Of a stretch of DNA of 22,940 bases, positions 7,663 to 15,746 are shown in pieces. Location of the stretch: positions 1 through 22,940 of the forward strand of contig JAOAAI010000142.1 in assembly GCA_026418955.1 (NCBI GenBank), given 5' to 3'. Each line of letters opens with the position of its first letter. Within the stretch, counting starts at the first letter, position 1. The position numbers were made by a program, and so were the translations under genes. Source of the DNA: Candidatus Goldiibacteriota bacterium. GTDB taxonomy: Bacteria; Oederibacteriota; PGYV01; DSYL01. The notes beneath the pieces are model-generated. The model ran no database searches and had not been told where the DNA came from. It worked only from the letters and a program-made list of their open reading frames with translations.

Positions 7663-8355
7663 CTAAATTTTTCTTTTTAATAATGACTGTATAATATAAT
7701 AAAAATATTTTTTCTGTTCATAATTGAAATTTTTGTTTTTGTTTATGCTGTTTTCTATTTCAAATAATACTTTTCGTTTTACTAATCCATCTACAGGAAG
7801 TTTATTTTTCTTCTGAAAATCAATAACTGCTCTATGAGTTTCAATATCCCATATATCACTTTTTTCATTTAAATCATATCCTAAAGCTTTTAATAAAATT
7901 TTAAGTTTTATTCTATCTTTACTTTTAAACCACATATTATGATAGTCTCTACATTTTTTCCATAGATATATTTCATCAGAATCAACCTTATATCTTTCCA
8001 TAACTTTGATTTGTACTGGTTCTGAAATAATTATGAAAGGTATGCCTTTTATTGCATTAATCTCACCTTTAACACATACTGGTTTATTAAGAAACATTTC
8101 TTCAAGTGGTTTATCAAATTTTTTTAAATTATATTCATAAATTATTGCTGAAAATACTTGTTCTGGATATTTTTTTTCAAAATCAAGAACAACAGGGCTA
8201 CCCTTTTTATCTTTTTCATAAGTTATTGAAACACAAAAACCACATACCTCATCAACTTTACCTATGTAATTTGCTGCTTCATAAGTTGAAAGATAAGCAT
8301 TTATTAAAGTAATAAAATAAAGTAAATTAAATATTAAAAATAATTTTAACTTCAT
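7663..8355 (-). CDS. Exported OB-fold and peptidoglycan-binding domain protein
   Basis: A 230-residue protein with an N-terminal signal peptide (about 1-20, MKLKLFLIFNLLYFITLINA), so probably periplasmic or cell-surface. Residues about 25-120 resemble the nuclease-like OB-fold domain found in many small secreted proteins (AANYIGK, VCGFCVSI, KGSPVVLDF, YPEQVFSAIIY, ISEPVQI); the arginines and aspartates of an active thermonuclease are not evident, so catalysis is doubtful. Residues about 145-200 resemble a PG_binding_1 domain (LKALGYDL, THRAVIDFQKKNKLPVDGLV), which anchors proteins to peptidoglycan. The ATG overlaps the metH stop by four bases, giving translational coupling to an unrelated cytosolic enzyme. 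Function unknown. Confidence 0.7.
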   Translation of the reverse strand: MKLKLFLIFNLLYFITLINAYLSTYEAANYIGKVDEVCGFCVSITYEKDKKGSPVVLDFEKKYPEQVFSAIIYEYNLKKFDKPLEEMFLNKPVCVKGEINAIKGIPFIIISEPVQIKVMERYKVDSDEIYLWKKCRDYHNMWFKSKDRIKLKILLKALGYDLNEKSDIWDIETHRAVIDFQKKNKLPVDGLVKRKVLFEIENSINKNKNFNYEQKKYFYYIIQSLLKRKI

Positions 8356-10745
8356 CTTTTGTTATTTAAAATTTTTTCAACAAGTTTTACCGCTTCATAA
8401 GCATCTTTAGCATAACCATCCGCACCTATTTCATTTGCAAATGATTCTGTTATTACTGCTCCGCCTATTATTATTTTACTCTGTAAATTTTCTTTTTTTG
8501 CAAGCTCAATCACTGTTTTCATTTCAATCATTGTAGTAGTCATAAGTGCTGATAATCCAATTATTTTTGCATTTAACTTTTTTGCTTTTGAAATTATTAT
8601 TTTTGAATCAACATCTTTTCCAAGATCATAAACATTATATCCATAATTTTTTAGCATGAGTGCTACTATATTTTTACCTATATCATGGATATCTCCTTTT
8701 ACTGTTGCAAGAACAATATTATTTTCTTGTTTTTTAATATTACTTTTAAGTAATAGTGGTTCAAGTATTGAAAATGCTTTTTTCATTGTATCAGCACTTG
8801 CTATTAACTGTGGCAGAAAATATATTTTTTTATCATATAAGTCCCCAACATGATTAATTGCAGGTATAAGCATGTCATCTACTATGTTCTGTGGCTTTAC
8901 ACCTTTTATCAGCGTTTGATTTATAAGTTCTTCAATTATTTCCTTTTCTCCATTTAAAACTGCATCATAAATTGTTTTAGATTTATTAGATTTAATTTGT
9001 ATTTTTTTATCTTCTGTAATTATACTATATTTTTTTATCCAATTTTTGCAATTTTTATCCTTTCCTAATAATAAATTAATTGCATCTTTATTTATTATAT
9101 TAAAATCAGATGATGGATTTGCAATGACAAAATTAAGTCCTAATTTTTTTGCCATATTTAAAAATGTAGAATTAATTATCTGCCTTTGTGGTAAGCCAAA
9201 TGATACATTTGAAAGTCCTATAATTGAATTAAAACCATTTTTTTTCGCCCATTTAATTAATTTTAATGTTTCTTTTGGTGCATTTGGTTTTGAAGAAACA
9301 GTCATTACAAGTCCATCAATTATTATGTCATTTTTAGTAAAACCAAATTTTATAGCTTGTTTTAAAACTTTTTTAATAATTTTCTGTCTATGTACTGCTG
9401 TTTCTGGCACACCTTTATCATCAAGTGGTAGTAGTATAAACATGGCTCCATATTTGGAGGCAATTGGTAACAATTTTTTTAATTTTTTTGATTCTCCTGA
9501 GATTGAATTAATAAGTACTCTTCCAGGATATATTCTTAGTGCCTGTTCTATTACTTCTGGTGAAGATGAATCAACACATATAGGAATATCAACAGCAGTG
9601 CTCAATAAATTAACAACTTTTTTCATTGTTTCCTTTTCATTTATTCCAGGCATTCCAACATTCACATCTAAAATTGCTGCACCTTTTTCTACTTGCTCCA
9701 AAGCTAAATTTCTAATTTCATTTGTTAATCCTTTTTTTAATTCTTCTTGCAAATTTTTTTTACCTGTTGGATTTATTCTTTCTCCTACAAGAATAAATCT
9801 TTTCCCCGTTTCAATAATTTTTTGATAACTTGATACTGCAGATGGCATTTCTTTTTTTAATTTTATTTTTGGCTTTACGATATTTCTTCTCATTAATGAA
9901 ATATATTCTGGGGTTGTACCACAACATCCACCTATTAGATTCGCGCCTGCCTTTATAAGAGATTCCGTATATGATGCAAATTCACTTGCAGACATATCAA
10001 ATATTGTTTGATTGTTTAAAAGTCGTGGAATTCCGGCATTGGGCTTTGCAATTAGTGGGACTTTTGCATATGGTTTCATTGCTTTTATAACTTCTATTAT
10101 TTCTTTTGGACCTGTTGAGCAATTTACACCAACAACATCAGCGCCAAGCGCTTGCAATGTTACAATTGCTGCCTCTGGAGTTGTTCCAGTTAAAGTTCTT
10201 TTATTTTTATCAAAAGTCACACTCACAATTACAGGTAAATCACATAATTCTTTGCAAGCAATAAGAGCAGCTCGTGCTTCTTGAATATCAATCATTGTTT
10301 CTATGACAAATAAATCTACACCACCCGCAAGAAGGCCTTTTACTTGTTCTTTAAATATTTCAACGCATTCATTAAAATCTATATCACCCGTTGGCTGGGG
10401 AAATTTACCAGTAGGTCCAATGTCTCCTGCGATAAGTATTTTGTTTCCTGCTATATTTTTTGAAATTTTTGCAAGATTTTTGTTTATTGATATAACTTTT
10501 TTTTCAAGATTAAATTCAGATAATTTAATACGATTAGCTCCAAATGTAAAAGTATAAATAATTTTTGAACCTGCATTTATATAATCTTGTTGTAATTTTA
10601 TTAAATGATGTAAATTATCAATAGCCCATTTTTCAGGGCATACTCCTTTGGGCATGCCTGATTTTTGAAGCGCAACACCAGAAGAACCATCAAGGAGTAT
10701 CACTTTTTCATTTTCTATTAATTTTTTAAATTTTTTTCTGTCCAT
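8352..10745 (-). CDS. metH: Cobalamin-dependent methionine synthase lacking the activation domain
   Basis: MetH transfers a methyl group from methyltetrahydrofolate through cob(I)alamin to homocysteine. Three of the usual four modules are present: the homocysteine domain (1-290) with zinc ligands Cys209, Cys274 and Cys275 (GGCCGTTPE), the pterin-binding domain (about 315-580, starting at VGERINPTG) and the cobalamin cap plus B12-binding domain (about 600-797) with the base-off DXHXXG motif at Asp685-His687-Gly690 (GDIHDIGKN). The C-terminal SAM-binding reactivation domain is absent, giving 797 residues instead of about 1,200; a separate gene 46 bases upstream supplies it, as in Thermotoga. 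The ATG at 10745 follows AGGAAC. No B12 or SAM riboswitch is visible. Confidence 0.95.
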   Translation of the reverse strand: MDRKKFKKLIENEKVILLDGSSGVALQKSGMPKGVCPEKWAIDNLHHLIKLQQDYINAGSKIIYTFTFGANRIKLSEFNLEKKVISINKNLAKISKNIAGNKILIAGDIGPTGKFPQPTGDIDFNECVEIFKEQVKGLLAGGVDLFVIETMIDIQEARAALIACKELCDLPVIVSVTFDKNKRTLTGTTPEAAIVTLQALGADVVGVNCSTGPKEIIEVIKAMKPYAKVPLIAKPNAGIPRLLNNQTIFDMSASEFASYTESLIKAGANLIGGCCGTTPEYISLMRRNIVKPKIKLKKEMPSAVSSYQKIIETGKRFILVGERINPTGKKNLQEELKKGLTNEIRNLALEQVEKGAAILDVNVGMPGINEKETMKKVVNLLSTAVDIPICVDSSSPEVIEQALRIYPGRVLINSISGESKKLKKLLPIASKYGAMFILLPLDDKGVPETAVHRQKIIKKVLKQAIKFGFTKNDIIIDGLVMTVSSKPNAPKETLKLIKWAKKNGFNSIIGLSNVSFGLPQRQIINSTFLNMAKKLGLNFVIANPSSDFNIINKDAINLLLGKDKNCKNWIKKYSIITEDKKIQIKSNKSKTIYDAVLNGEKEIIEELINQTLIKGVKPQNIVDDMLIPAINHVGDLYDKKIYFLPQLIASADTMKKAFSILEPLLLKSNIKKQENNIVLATVKGDIHDIGKNIVALMLKNYGYNVYDLGKDVDSKIIISKAKKLNAKIIGLSALMTTTMIEMKTVIELAKKENLQSKIIIGGAVITESFANEIGADGYAKDAYEAVKLVEKILNNKR

Positions 10746-10791
10746 TTTGTTCCTATTTTTTATTTTTTAAATATAGTTTTATGCTCAATTT

Positions 10792-11418
10792 CTAATTTTC
10801 TTTTTTTTTAATCCCAGCTATTGCAAGGACTGATTTTTCAGGAATAAGTAAATACTTTTTTGTTATGCTAATACCGATCTTTTTTAGATTAAGTTTTTTA
10901 TAAATAATCTTCTGGACTGATAAATCAAGATCACCATAACCAGGACTGTATCTTCTCGTTAATTGCATACCCTTTTTTGCAAGTATTGTATTTAAAAAAT
11001 CCTGTATCCAATCAAGCCCTGTATCAGCGGTTTCTGAAGCTGTTGCATCTAATATTATAGCATATACTGGATCTCCATTTTTTATCTGTCTATCTCTTTC
11101 TTTTATAATATCCTGTCCAACAGTTGCAGCCATTAAAACAACTTCTTCTGAATCTATAAGCAATTTACACAAATTTTTACTTTTAATAAAAATTTTTTTA
11201 TTAAAAAAAATCGTATCTTTATTTTTAAATATTTTGAATATGGCAAATGCACCTTTTAAAGAACATAAATTTTTTGATTTTTTTATCATTAAATTAAATT
11301 TTTTTTCTTCTTTTTTTGATATTTTTGTAATACCATTTTTGTAACCAATACGAAAAAGTATTTTCTTATTTTCAGCCTCTTTTTTTATATTGAAAAAGTA
11401 ATTGATTTTATTATTCAT
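10792..11418 (-). CDS. Stand-alone methionine synthase activation (reactivation) domain protein
   Basis: This 208-residue protein corresponds to the MetH C-terminal activation domain, which binds S-adenosylmethionine and re-methylates oxidised cobalamin. The key motif RYSPGYGDLDLSVQ (156-169) matches the RXSPGY signature that contacts SAM, and the C-terminal IGISITKKYLLIPEKSVLAIAGI block (split at ISITKK and IPEKSVLAI) is typical. Residues about 94-145 (LMAATVGQDI, DATASETADTGLDWIQ) are also characteristic. The N-terminal 60 residues are very Lys-rich and less conserved. The ATG at 11418 has GGAG upstream. As the first gene of the operon with the truncated metH, it should act in trans on MetH. 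Confidence 0.88.
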   Translation of the reverse strand: MNNKINYFFNIKKEAENKKILFRIGYKNGITKISKKEEKKFNLMIKKSKNLCSLKGAFAIFKIFKNKDTIFFNKKIFIKSKNLCKLLIDSEEVVLMAATVGQDIIKERDRQIKNGDPVYAIILDATASETADTGLDWIQDFLNTILAKKGMQLTRRYSPGYGDLDLSVQKIIYKKLNLKKIGISITKKYLLIPEKSVLAIAGIKKKEN

Positions 11419-11462
11419 TTTGAATATTCTCCATTTTTCATTTTATAAATATTAACACAAAT

Positions 11463-11490
11463 ATTATAAAAATAAAATAATTTTTGTAAA
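11463..11490 (-). promoter_or_regulatory. Predicted promoter of the methionine synthase operon
   Basis: On the minus strand TTTACA (11485-11490), a 16-base spacer and a perfect TATAAT (11463-11468). The leader would be about 38 bases with a GGAG site, too short for a cobalamin or SAM riboswitch. It lies back-to-back with the promoter of the small HTH gene. Confidence 0.5.
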
Positions 11491-11496
11491 AAACTA

Positions 11497-11525
11497 TTGA
11501 CAAAAATGCTATAATTTGCTATAAT
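11497..11525 (+). promoter_or_regulatory. Consensus promoter of the small HTH gene (leaderless)
   Basis: TTGACA (11497-11502), exactly 17 bases, TATAAT (11520-11525): a perfect sigma-70 consensus. The ATG at 11535 is nine bases after the -10, so the transcript would start within about three bases of the start codon. No Shine-Dalgarno site exists. Confidence 0.7.
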
Positions 11526-11534
11526 TTGCTATAT
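11507..11534 (+). repeat. 10-bp direct repeats overlapping the HTH-gene promoter
   Basis: TGCTATAATT occurs at 11507-11516 and 11517-11526, followed by a partial third copy TGCTATAT at 11527-11534. The period of one helical turn places each copy on the same DNA face, and the array covers the -10 box and start site. It is a candidate operator for the encoded HTH protein. Confidence 0.7.
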
Positions 11535-11813
11535 ATGGAGAAAAAAATTAAAATTTTAGAAATTTATAGATTAGAAAACAGAATTTCTCAGCAAAAACTC
11601 GCAAAAGAATTAAATGTAGCTTTTTGTACTGTTAATAGATGGTTTAATAATAGAAATCTACCTAATAAAATCCACGCCTATCATATTGAAAAATTATTGA
11701 AATTAAAATTTAAAAAAAAGGAGGGCTTAAATGAAAAAGGAAAAATCACAAGAATTAGAATTAAAAGACACGGACAATTACGAAGGAACGCAATTAGGCC
11801 GCGAGCATATTGA
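11535..11813 (+). CDS. Small helix-turn-helix DNA-binding protein
   Basis: A 92-residue reading frame whose first 57 residues form an XRE/Cro-like helix-turn-helix: ISQQKLAKELNVAFCTVNRW with the recognition helix at VAFCTVNRWFNN, then HIEKLLKLK. Such minimal HTH proteins are common in accessory DNA. The frame then runs through an A8 tract (11712-11719) into an Arg-rich tail of about 30 residues that overlaps the next gene by 83 bases in another frame. Removing one A would end the protein at TAA 11728-11730, directly before the next ATG, giving about 65 residues; the tail may therefore be an artefact of a homopolymer error or a variable tract. I start at ATG 11535; a TTG at 11526 falls inside the -10 box. 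Probably self-regulating. Confidence 0.65.
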   Translation: MEKKIKILEIYRLENRISQQKLAKELNVAFCTVNRWFNNRNLPNKIHAYHIEKLLKLKFKKKEGLNEKGKITRIRIKRHGQLRRNAIRPRAY

Positions 11814-11919
11814 ACTTCTCAAAAAAACAAAAGCATTTACAAATTTTGAAAAAAAAGAAAGCAAAAAACTAGCAAATAAATTGGATATGATTTTAACTAA
11901 AATATACCTCGCTCTTTGA
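11731..11919 (+). CDS. Small protein of unknown function after the HTH gene
   Basis: A 62-residue, highly charged protein that I do not recognise. The N-terminal third is acidic and polar (KKEKSQELELKDTDNYEG) and the rest is predicted helix rich in Lys and Leu (REHIELLKKTKAFTNFEKKE, then LANKLDMILTKIYLAL). It has no signal peptide and no membrane segment. The ATG has a strong AAGGAGGG (11718-11725) five bases upstream, and a TAA stop lies directly before it, so it is translated on its own. It ends about 20 bases before a strong terminator, making a two-gene transcript with the HTH gene. The layout resembles a small regulator-effector pair such as a toxin-antitoxin unit, but this is inference only. 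Confidence 0.6.
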   Translation: MKKEKSQELELKDTDNYEGTQLGREHIELLKKTKAFTNFEKKESKKLANKLDMILTKIYLAL

Positions 11920-11939
11920 TGCATAAATGCTTTTCCCAA

Positions 11940-11982
11940 ACTGCCGGGTAAATAATTTTTATTTATCCGGCAGTATTTTTTT
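11940..11982 (+). terminator. Strong intrinsic terminator of the two-gene HTH unit
   Basis: Arms ACTGCCGGGTAAATAA (11940-11955) and TTATTTATCCGGCAGT (11959-11974) form a 16-bp stem with one G-U pair and a TTT loop, followed by ATTTTTTT. The GC-rich base of the stem stands out from the AT-rich surroundings. On the minus strand there is only a short T run, so it acts mainly on the plus strand. Confidence 0.93.
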
Positions 11983-12004
11983 AAATAGATTATAAAAAAA
12001 TTTT

Positions 12005-12027
12005 AAAAAAATTATCAATTATGATAA
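12005..12027 (-). terminator. Weak candidate terminator after mutS
   Basis: On the minus strand TTATCA-TAAT-TGATAA (12012-12027) is followed by seven T bases. The 6-bp stem is AT-rich and unstable, so this is tentative; the stronger hairpin at 11940-11974 lies further downstream of mutS. The remainder of 12028-12169 holds nothing I can identify. Confidence 0.35.
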
Positions 12028-12169
12028 GTGCTTAGCATTTTTTGTTTAATATTATAATTAATGTAATTCTCCATTATGCCATTTCTAAAATCATTTAAAC
12101 AAGAAACAGTGTCTTTCAATTTTCTAATTTTTAATTTTTATAAATTATTTTTAATTAATAAATATAATT

Positions 12170-14806
12170 TTATAAATTATATTTTTCTTTTAATTCTTTT
12201 AACTTTGCTAAAGCATCAAATGGAGATAATTTATTTATATCAATTTCCCTTAATTCCTTTTTAATTTTTTCATTTTCAATATCAAATAAACTCATCTGAT
12301 TGTTATTATGATATTCAGTTGAAATTGTTCCTATTTTTGGCATACCATCTTTATTATAATTAGCTTCTTCAAGTGATTTTAATATGATATAAGCTTTATC
12401 TAATATTTCCTGCGGTAATCCAGCTAGTTGTGCAACATGTATTCCATAACTTTTATCTGCTGCACCCTTTACTATTTTTCTTAAAAAAATAATTTTATCT
12501 CCCCATTCTTTAACCTGTATATTATAATTTTTTACACATGGAAGAATATCTGCAATTTCAGTCAATTCATAATAATGCGTTGCAAACAGTGTCTTTGCCT
12601 TTATCCTGTTATGAATATATTCTGTGATTGCCCATGCAATGGAAATTCCATCAAATGTTGATGTTCCTCTACCAACTTCATCTAATATAATGAGTGAATC
12701 TTTTGTGGCATTGTTTAAAATATTAGCAGTTTCTATCATTTCAACCATGAATGTTGACTGCCCTCTGGCCAGATAATCAGCTGCTCCAACACGTGTAAAT
12801 ACTCTATCCACAATGGATATTCTAGCAGAAGTAGCAGGTACAAATGAACCAATTTGTGCCATTATAACTATGAGTCCAACTTGACGCATATAAGTTGATT
12901 TACCTGCCATATTAGGTCCGGTTATCATCATTATAATATTTTCTTTTGTATCAAGCTCGGTATCATTTGGTATGAATTCATTATAACCCAGAGATTTTTC
13001 TACTACAGGATGTCTGCCGTCTTTTATTGAAATAACCCCATCATCTGTTATTTCAGGTCTTACATAATTGTTTTTTATTGCAGCTTCAGCAAGTGATAAT
13101 AAACAATCTAGTTCTGAGATTTTTTTTGAAACATCCTGTAGATAAATTATATAATCTAAGAGTTTATTTCTTATTGAAACAAATATTTCATATTCCAAAT
13201 TTTTTATTCTTTCTTCTGCTCCAAGAATTATTGCTTCATATTCTTTTAATTCCGGAGTTATAAATCTCTCTGCATTAACAAGTGTCTGCTTTCTTATATA
13301 ATCCTTTGGGACATTTGAAAGATTTGCTTTTGAGACTTCTATATAATATCCAAAAACAGAAGTGTAACCAACCTTCAATGAATTGATTCCTGTTCTTTTT
13401 CTTTCGTTTTCTTGCAAAGATAATAACCACTCTTTACTATTTTTTGATATGTCTTTTAGTTTTTTTAACTCTTCATTATAGGATGGCTTTATCAAGCCAC
13501 CTTCTTTAATCGTTATTGGAGGTTCATTTTCTATGGCTTCATCAATGATTTTGTAAATTTCAATTAATTTATCATTCGATAATTTAAAATTTTTTATAAG
13601 TAATTCATTTCCTGTCCTATCAATTATATTATCAATCTTTTCAAGCAATCCGATTGAATTTTTAAGAGATACTAAATCCCTACCATTTACATTTGAACTT
13701 CCCAATTTACCTGTTATCCTCTCTATATCTGCCATATCTTTGAGCAAATCAATAAGATTATCTTTAATATCAGAAAAGTTAATAAAATATTGAACAATCT
13801 CCTGCCTTATTTTTATAGAATTTATATCTACAAGTGGTTGTTTGAGCCATTTTCTGAGCTCTCTACTGCCCATACCTGTATTTGTATAATCAATAACATT
13901 TATAAGTGATAAGTATGAGCCTTTTTGTTCTGAATCAAGAATTTCAAGATTTTTAATGGTAACAGAATCAAGCACCATAAATTTATCTGATTTATAATCT
14001 GTTATTTTATTTATGTGATATAAGATTGTTTTCTGTGTATCATAAATATATATAAGTAAAGCACCCGCAGGAATAAGTGAAATTGATTTTTCTTTGATAC
14101 CGAATGATTCGGTAGTTAATATTTTAAAATGTTCTTTTATTTTATTAATTGCGACATCATACTGAAAATTCCAATCACTGTAATAATTCACATATAATTT
14201 TTCTATTTCAAGTTTTAGCCGTTCTATAATATTTTTCTGATAGACTTTATTTTCCTTATATGATTCAGGAAGTAAAATTTCAGTTGGATTAATATTAATA
14301 ATAACGTCAACGAGTTTATCAAAATTATCAATTGAATGTAATTCTCGTGTTATAAATTCTCCTGTTGAAATATCTATATACGATATTCCTATTGATTTTT
14401 CTCCAATATAGAATGATAGTAAATAATTGTTTACTTTTTTATTTAAATTATCTTCTTCTATTATGGTTCCTGGAGTGATTATTCTGACTATTTCTCTTTT
14501 TACAAGACCTTTTGCTGTTTGAGGATCTTCCATTTGCTCACATATCGCAACTTTATAGCCAGCATTTATGAGTTTCATTATATAAGAATTTGCTGCATGA
14601 AAAGGAACGCCACACATTGGCATTTTTAATTGCCTACCTTCACCTGCTGCACGTGATGTTAGTGCAATTTGTAGAATACGAGATGCTATCTTTGCATCTT
14701 CATTAAACATTTCATAAAAATCTCCAAGACGAAAAAAAAGTATTGTATCCGGATATTTCTTTTTAATGTCCATATATTGTCTCATCATCGGGGTTAAATC
14801 ATACAT
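12170..14806 (-). CDS. mutS: DNA mismatch repair protein MutS
   Basis: MutS recognises base mismatches and small loops and starts mismatch repair as an ATPase dimer. The 878-residue protein has full family length. The mismatch-reading Phe-X-Glu is Phe30-Tyr31-Glu32 within GDFYEMF, which marks it as MutS1 rather than MutS2. The C-terminal ATPase has Walker A GPNMAGKST (630-638), Walker B with Asp709-Glu710 (LIILDEVGRGTSTFDG) and the FATHYYEL switch. QMSLF (837-841) matches the beta-clamp binding motif, and the C-terminal SPFDALAKLKEL helix is present. The ATG at 14806 has TGAGGA upstream. It lies 52 bases after a TPR gene on the same strand, so it is probably the third gene of that operon. No mutL is visible. 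Confidence 0.97.
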   Translation of the reverse strand: MYDLTPMMRQYMDIKKKYPDTILFFRLGDFYEMFNEDAKIASRILQIALTSRAAGEGRQLKMPMCGVPFHAANSYIMKLINAGYKVAICEQMEDPQTAKGLVKREIVRIITPGTIIEEDNLNKKVNNYLLSFYIGEKSIGISYIDISTGEFITRELHSIDNFDKLVDVIININPTEILLPESYKENKVYQKNIIERLKLEIEKLYVNYYSDWNFQYDVAINKIKEHFKILTTESFGIKEKSISLIPAGALLIYIYDTQKTILYHINKITDYKSDKFMVLDSVTIKNLEILDSEQKGSYLSLINVIDYTNTGMGSRELRKWLKQPLVDINSIKIRQEIVQYFINFSDIKDNLIDLLKDMADIERITGKLGSSNVNGRDLVSLKNSIGLLEKIDNIIDRTGNELLIKNFKLSNDKLIEIYKIIDEAIENEPPITIKEGGLIKPSYNEELKKLKDISKNSKEWLLSLQENERKRTGINSLKVGYTSVFGYYIEVSKANLSNVPKDYIRKQTLVNAERFITPELKEYEAIILGAEERIKNLEYEIFVSIRNKLLDYIIYLQDVSKKISELDCLLSLAEAAIKNNYVRPEITDDGVISIKDGRHPVVEKSLGYNEFIPNDTELDTKENIIMMITGPNMAGKSTYMRQVGLIVIMAQIGSFVPATSARISIVDRVFTRVGAADYLARGQSTFMVEMIETANILNNATKDSLIILDEVGRGTSTFDGISIAWAITEYIHNRIKAKTLFATHYYELTEIADILPCVKNYNIQVKEWGDKIIFLRKIVKGAADKSYGIHVAQLAGLPQEILDKAYIILKSLEEANYNKDGMPKIGTISTEYHNNNQMSLFDIENEKIKKELREIDINKLSPFDALAKLKELKEKYNL

Positions 14807-14858
14807 TATAAATTCCTCAATGGTTAAAAAAAATATATATTTGATTATTTATAAAATT

Positions 14859-15746
14859 TTATTTTTTTTTAAGCTTTTGCTTTATATTTTTTAACTTAAT
14901 ATTAGCTTCATTTTTCCATATTGTATTTGGATACAACTGCAGTAATGTTTCTAAAGTCTCTCGTGCCATTTCATACATATTTGATTTATAATATGCCTTT
15001 GCAAGACCATATAATGCTTCTTCTGAAAAATATGAAGTGGTTTTTAATATTTTTTCAAATATGGACACAGCTGTTTTATAATCACCTTTTTCAATATATG
15101 CTTCACCTTTATATAAAAGTGATAATGTATACAAAAATTTATTATCTTCATTATTTAAAACTCTTTGATAACTTTCAATAGCAGCTTCAAAATTGCCTTT
15201 TATCATATATATATGTCCAGTATTTATTGCAGCCCAATTATAAAACCAAGTCTCATTTGGATAATTATTAAGTATTTCATTATATTTTTCTATTGCTTCT
15301 TTATATCTTTTCTTTTCCTTATATAATGAGTCAATATTAAATAATGCCATGGAATTATACTGGCCACGTGGATAACTTTTTAAATATGATTCATATGCTT
15401 TTATTGCGTTATCTATATCTCCTTTAGCTGAGCGGAGACGAGCGATCGCAAAAAATGCCTCTTCAGCATAATCCGTATTTTTATGCTTAGCAATAAGTAT
15501 TTTATATTCATCTATTGCATCATCAATTTTTCCAAGTTTTTCAAGAGAACGTGCTATCATAAGAATAGAAATACGTGCCCAGTCAGTATCAGGATAGACC
15601 TCTTTTACTTTTGAGTATATCTGTATGGCTTCATTATATTTCCCCATTTGAAAATATTTATTTGCCTGTTCAACAGGATCATCAGATAAAAGCGGAAAAG
15701 AAAAGGAAAAATATATTATTAAAAATAATACTAATTTATTTACCAT
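14859..15746 (-). CDS. Exported TPR protein (YbgF/BamD-like)
   Basis: A 295-residue protein with a signal peptide (about 1-21, MVNKLVLFLIIYFSFSFPLLS) followed almost entirely by tetratricopeptide repeats of about 35 residues, for example DPVEQANKYFQMGKYNEAI, then EEAFFAIARLRSAKGDIDNAI and KFLYTLSLLYKGEAYIEKGD. There is no Cys after the signal peptide, so it is not an evident lipoprotein. The repeat type with tyrosine-proline turns (YPDTDW, YPNETW) is that of envelope proteins such as YbgF/CpoB and BamD, acting as periplasmic protein-protein scaffolds; the exact partner is unknown. The ATG overlaps the preceding TPR gene by 11 bases and has only a poor ribosome site, indicating translational coupling. 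Confidence 0.8.
   Translation of the reverse strand: MVNKLVLFLIIYFSFSFPLLSDDPVEQANKYFQMGKYNEAIQIYSKVKEVYPDTDWARISILMIARSLEKLGKIDDAIDEYKILIAKHKNTDYAEEAFFAIARLRSAKGDIDNAIKAYESYLKSYPRGQYNSMALFNIDSLYKEKKRYKEAIEKYNEILNNYPNETWFYNWAAINTGHIYMIKGNFEAAIESYQRVLNNEDNKFLYTLSLLYKGEAYIEKGDYKTAVSIFEKILKTTSYFSEEALYGLAKAYYKSNMYEMARETLETLLQLYPNTIWKNEANIKLKNIKQKLKKK

Noticed and set aside
9046..9825. Plus-strand open frame of 259 codons inside metH
   Set aside because: It is antisense to a well-conserved three-domain enzyme and its translation shows no recognisable domain; similar antisense frames in hydA, hydB and mutS were dropped for the same reason.
11419..11534. Cobalamin or SAM riboswitch before the methionine synthase operon
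   Set aside because: The predicted leader is about 38 bases of nearly pure A/T and cannot hold either fold.
11700..11735. Programmed frameshift fusing the HTH gene to the next gene
   Set aside because: In the frame of the downstream gene a TAA stands directly before its ATG, so shifting would terminate the protein, not fuse it.
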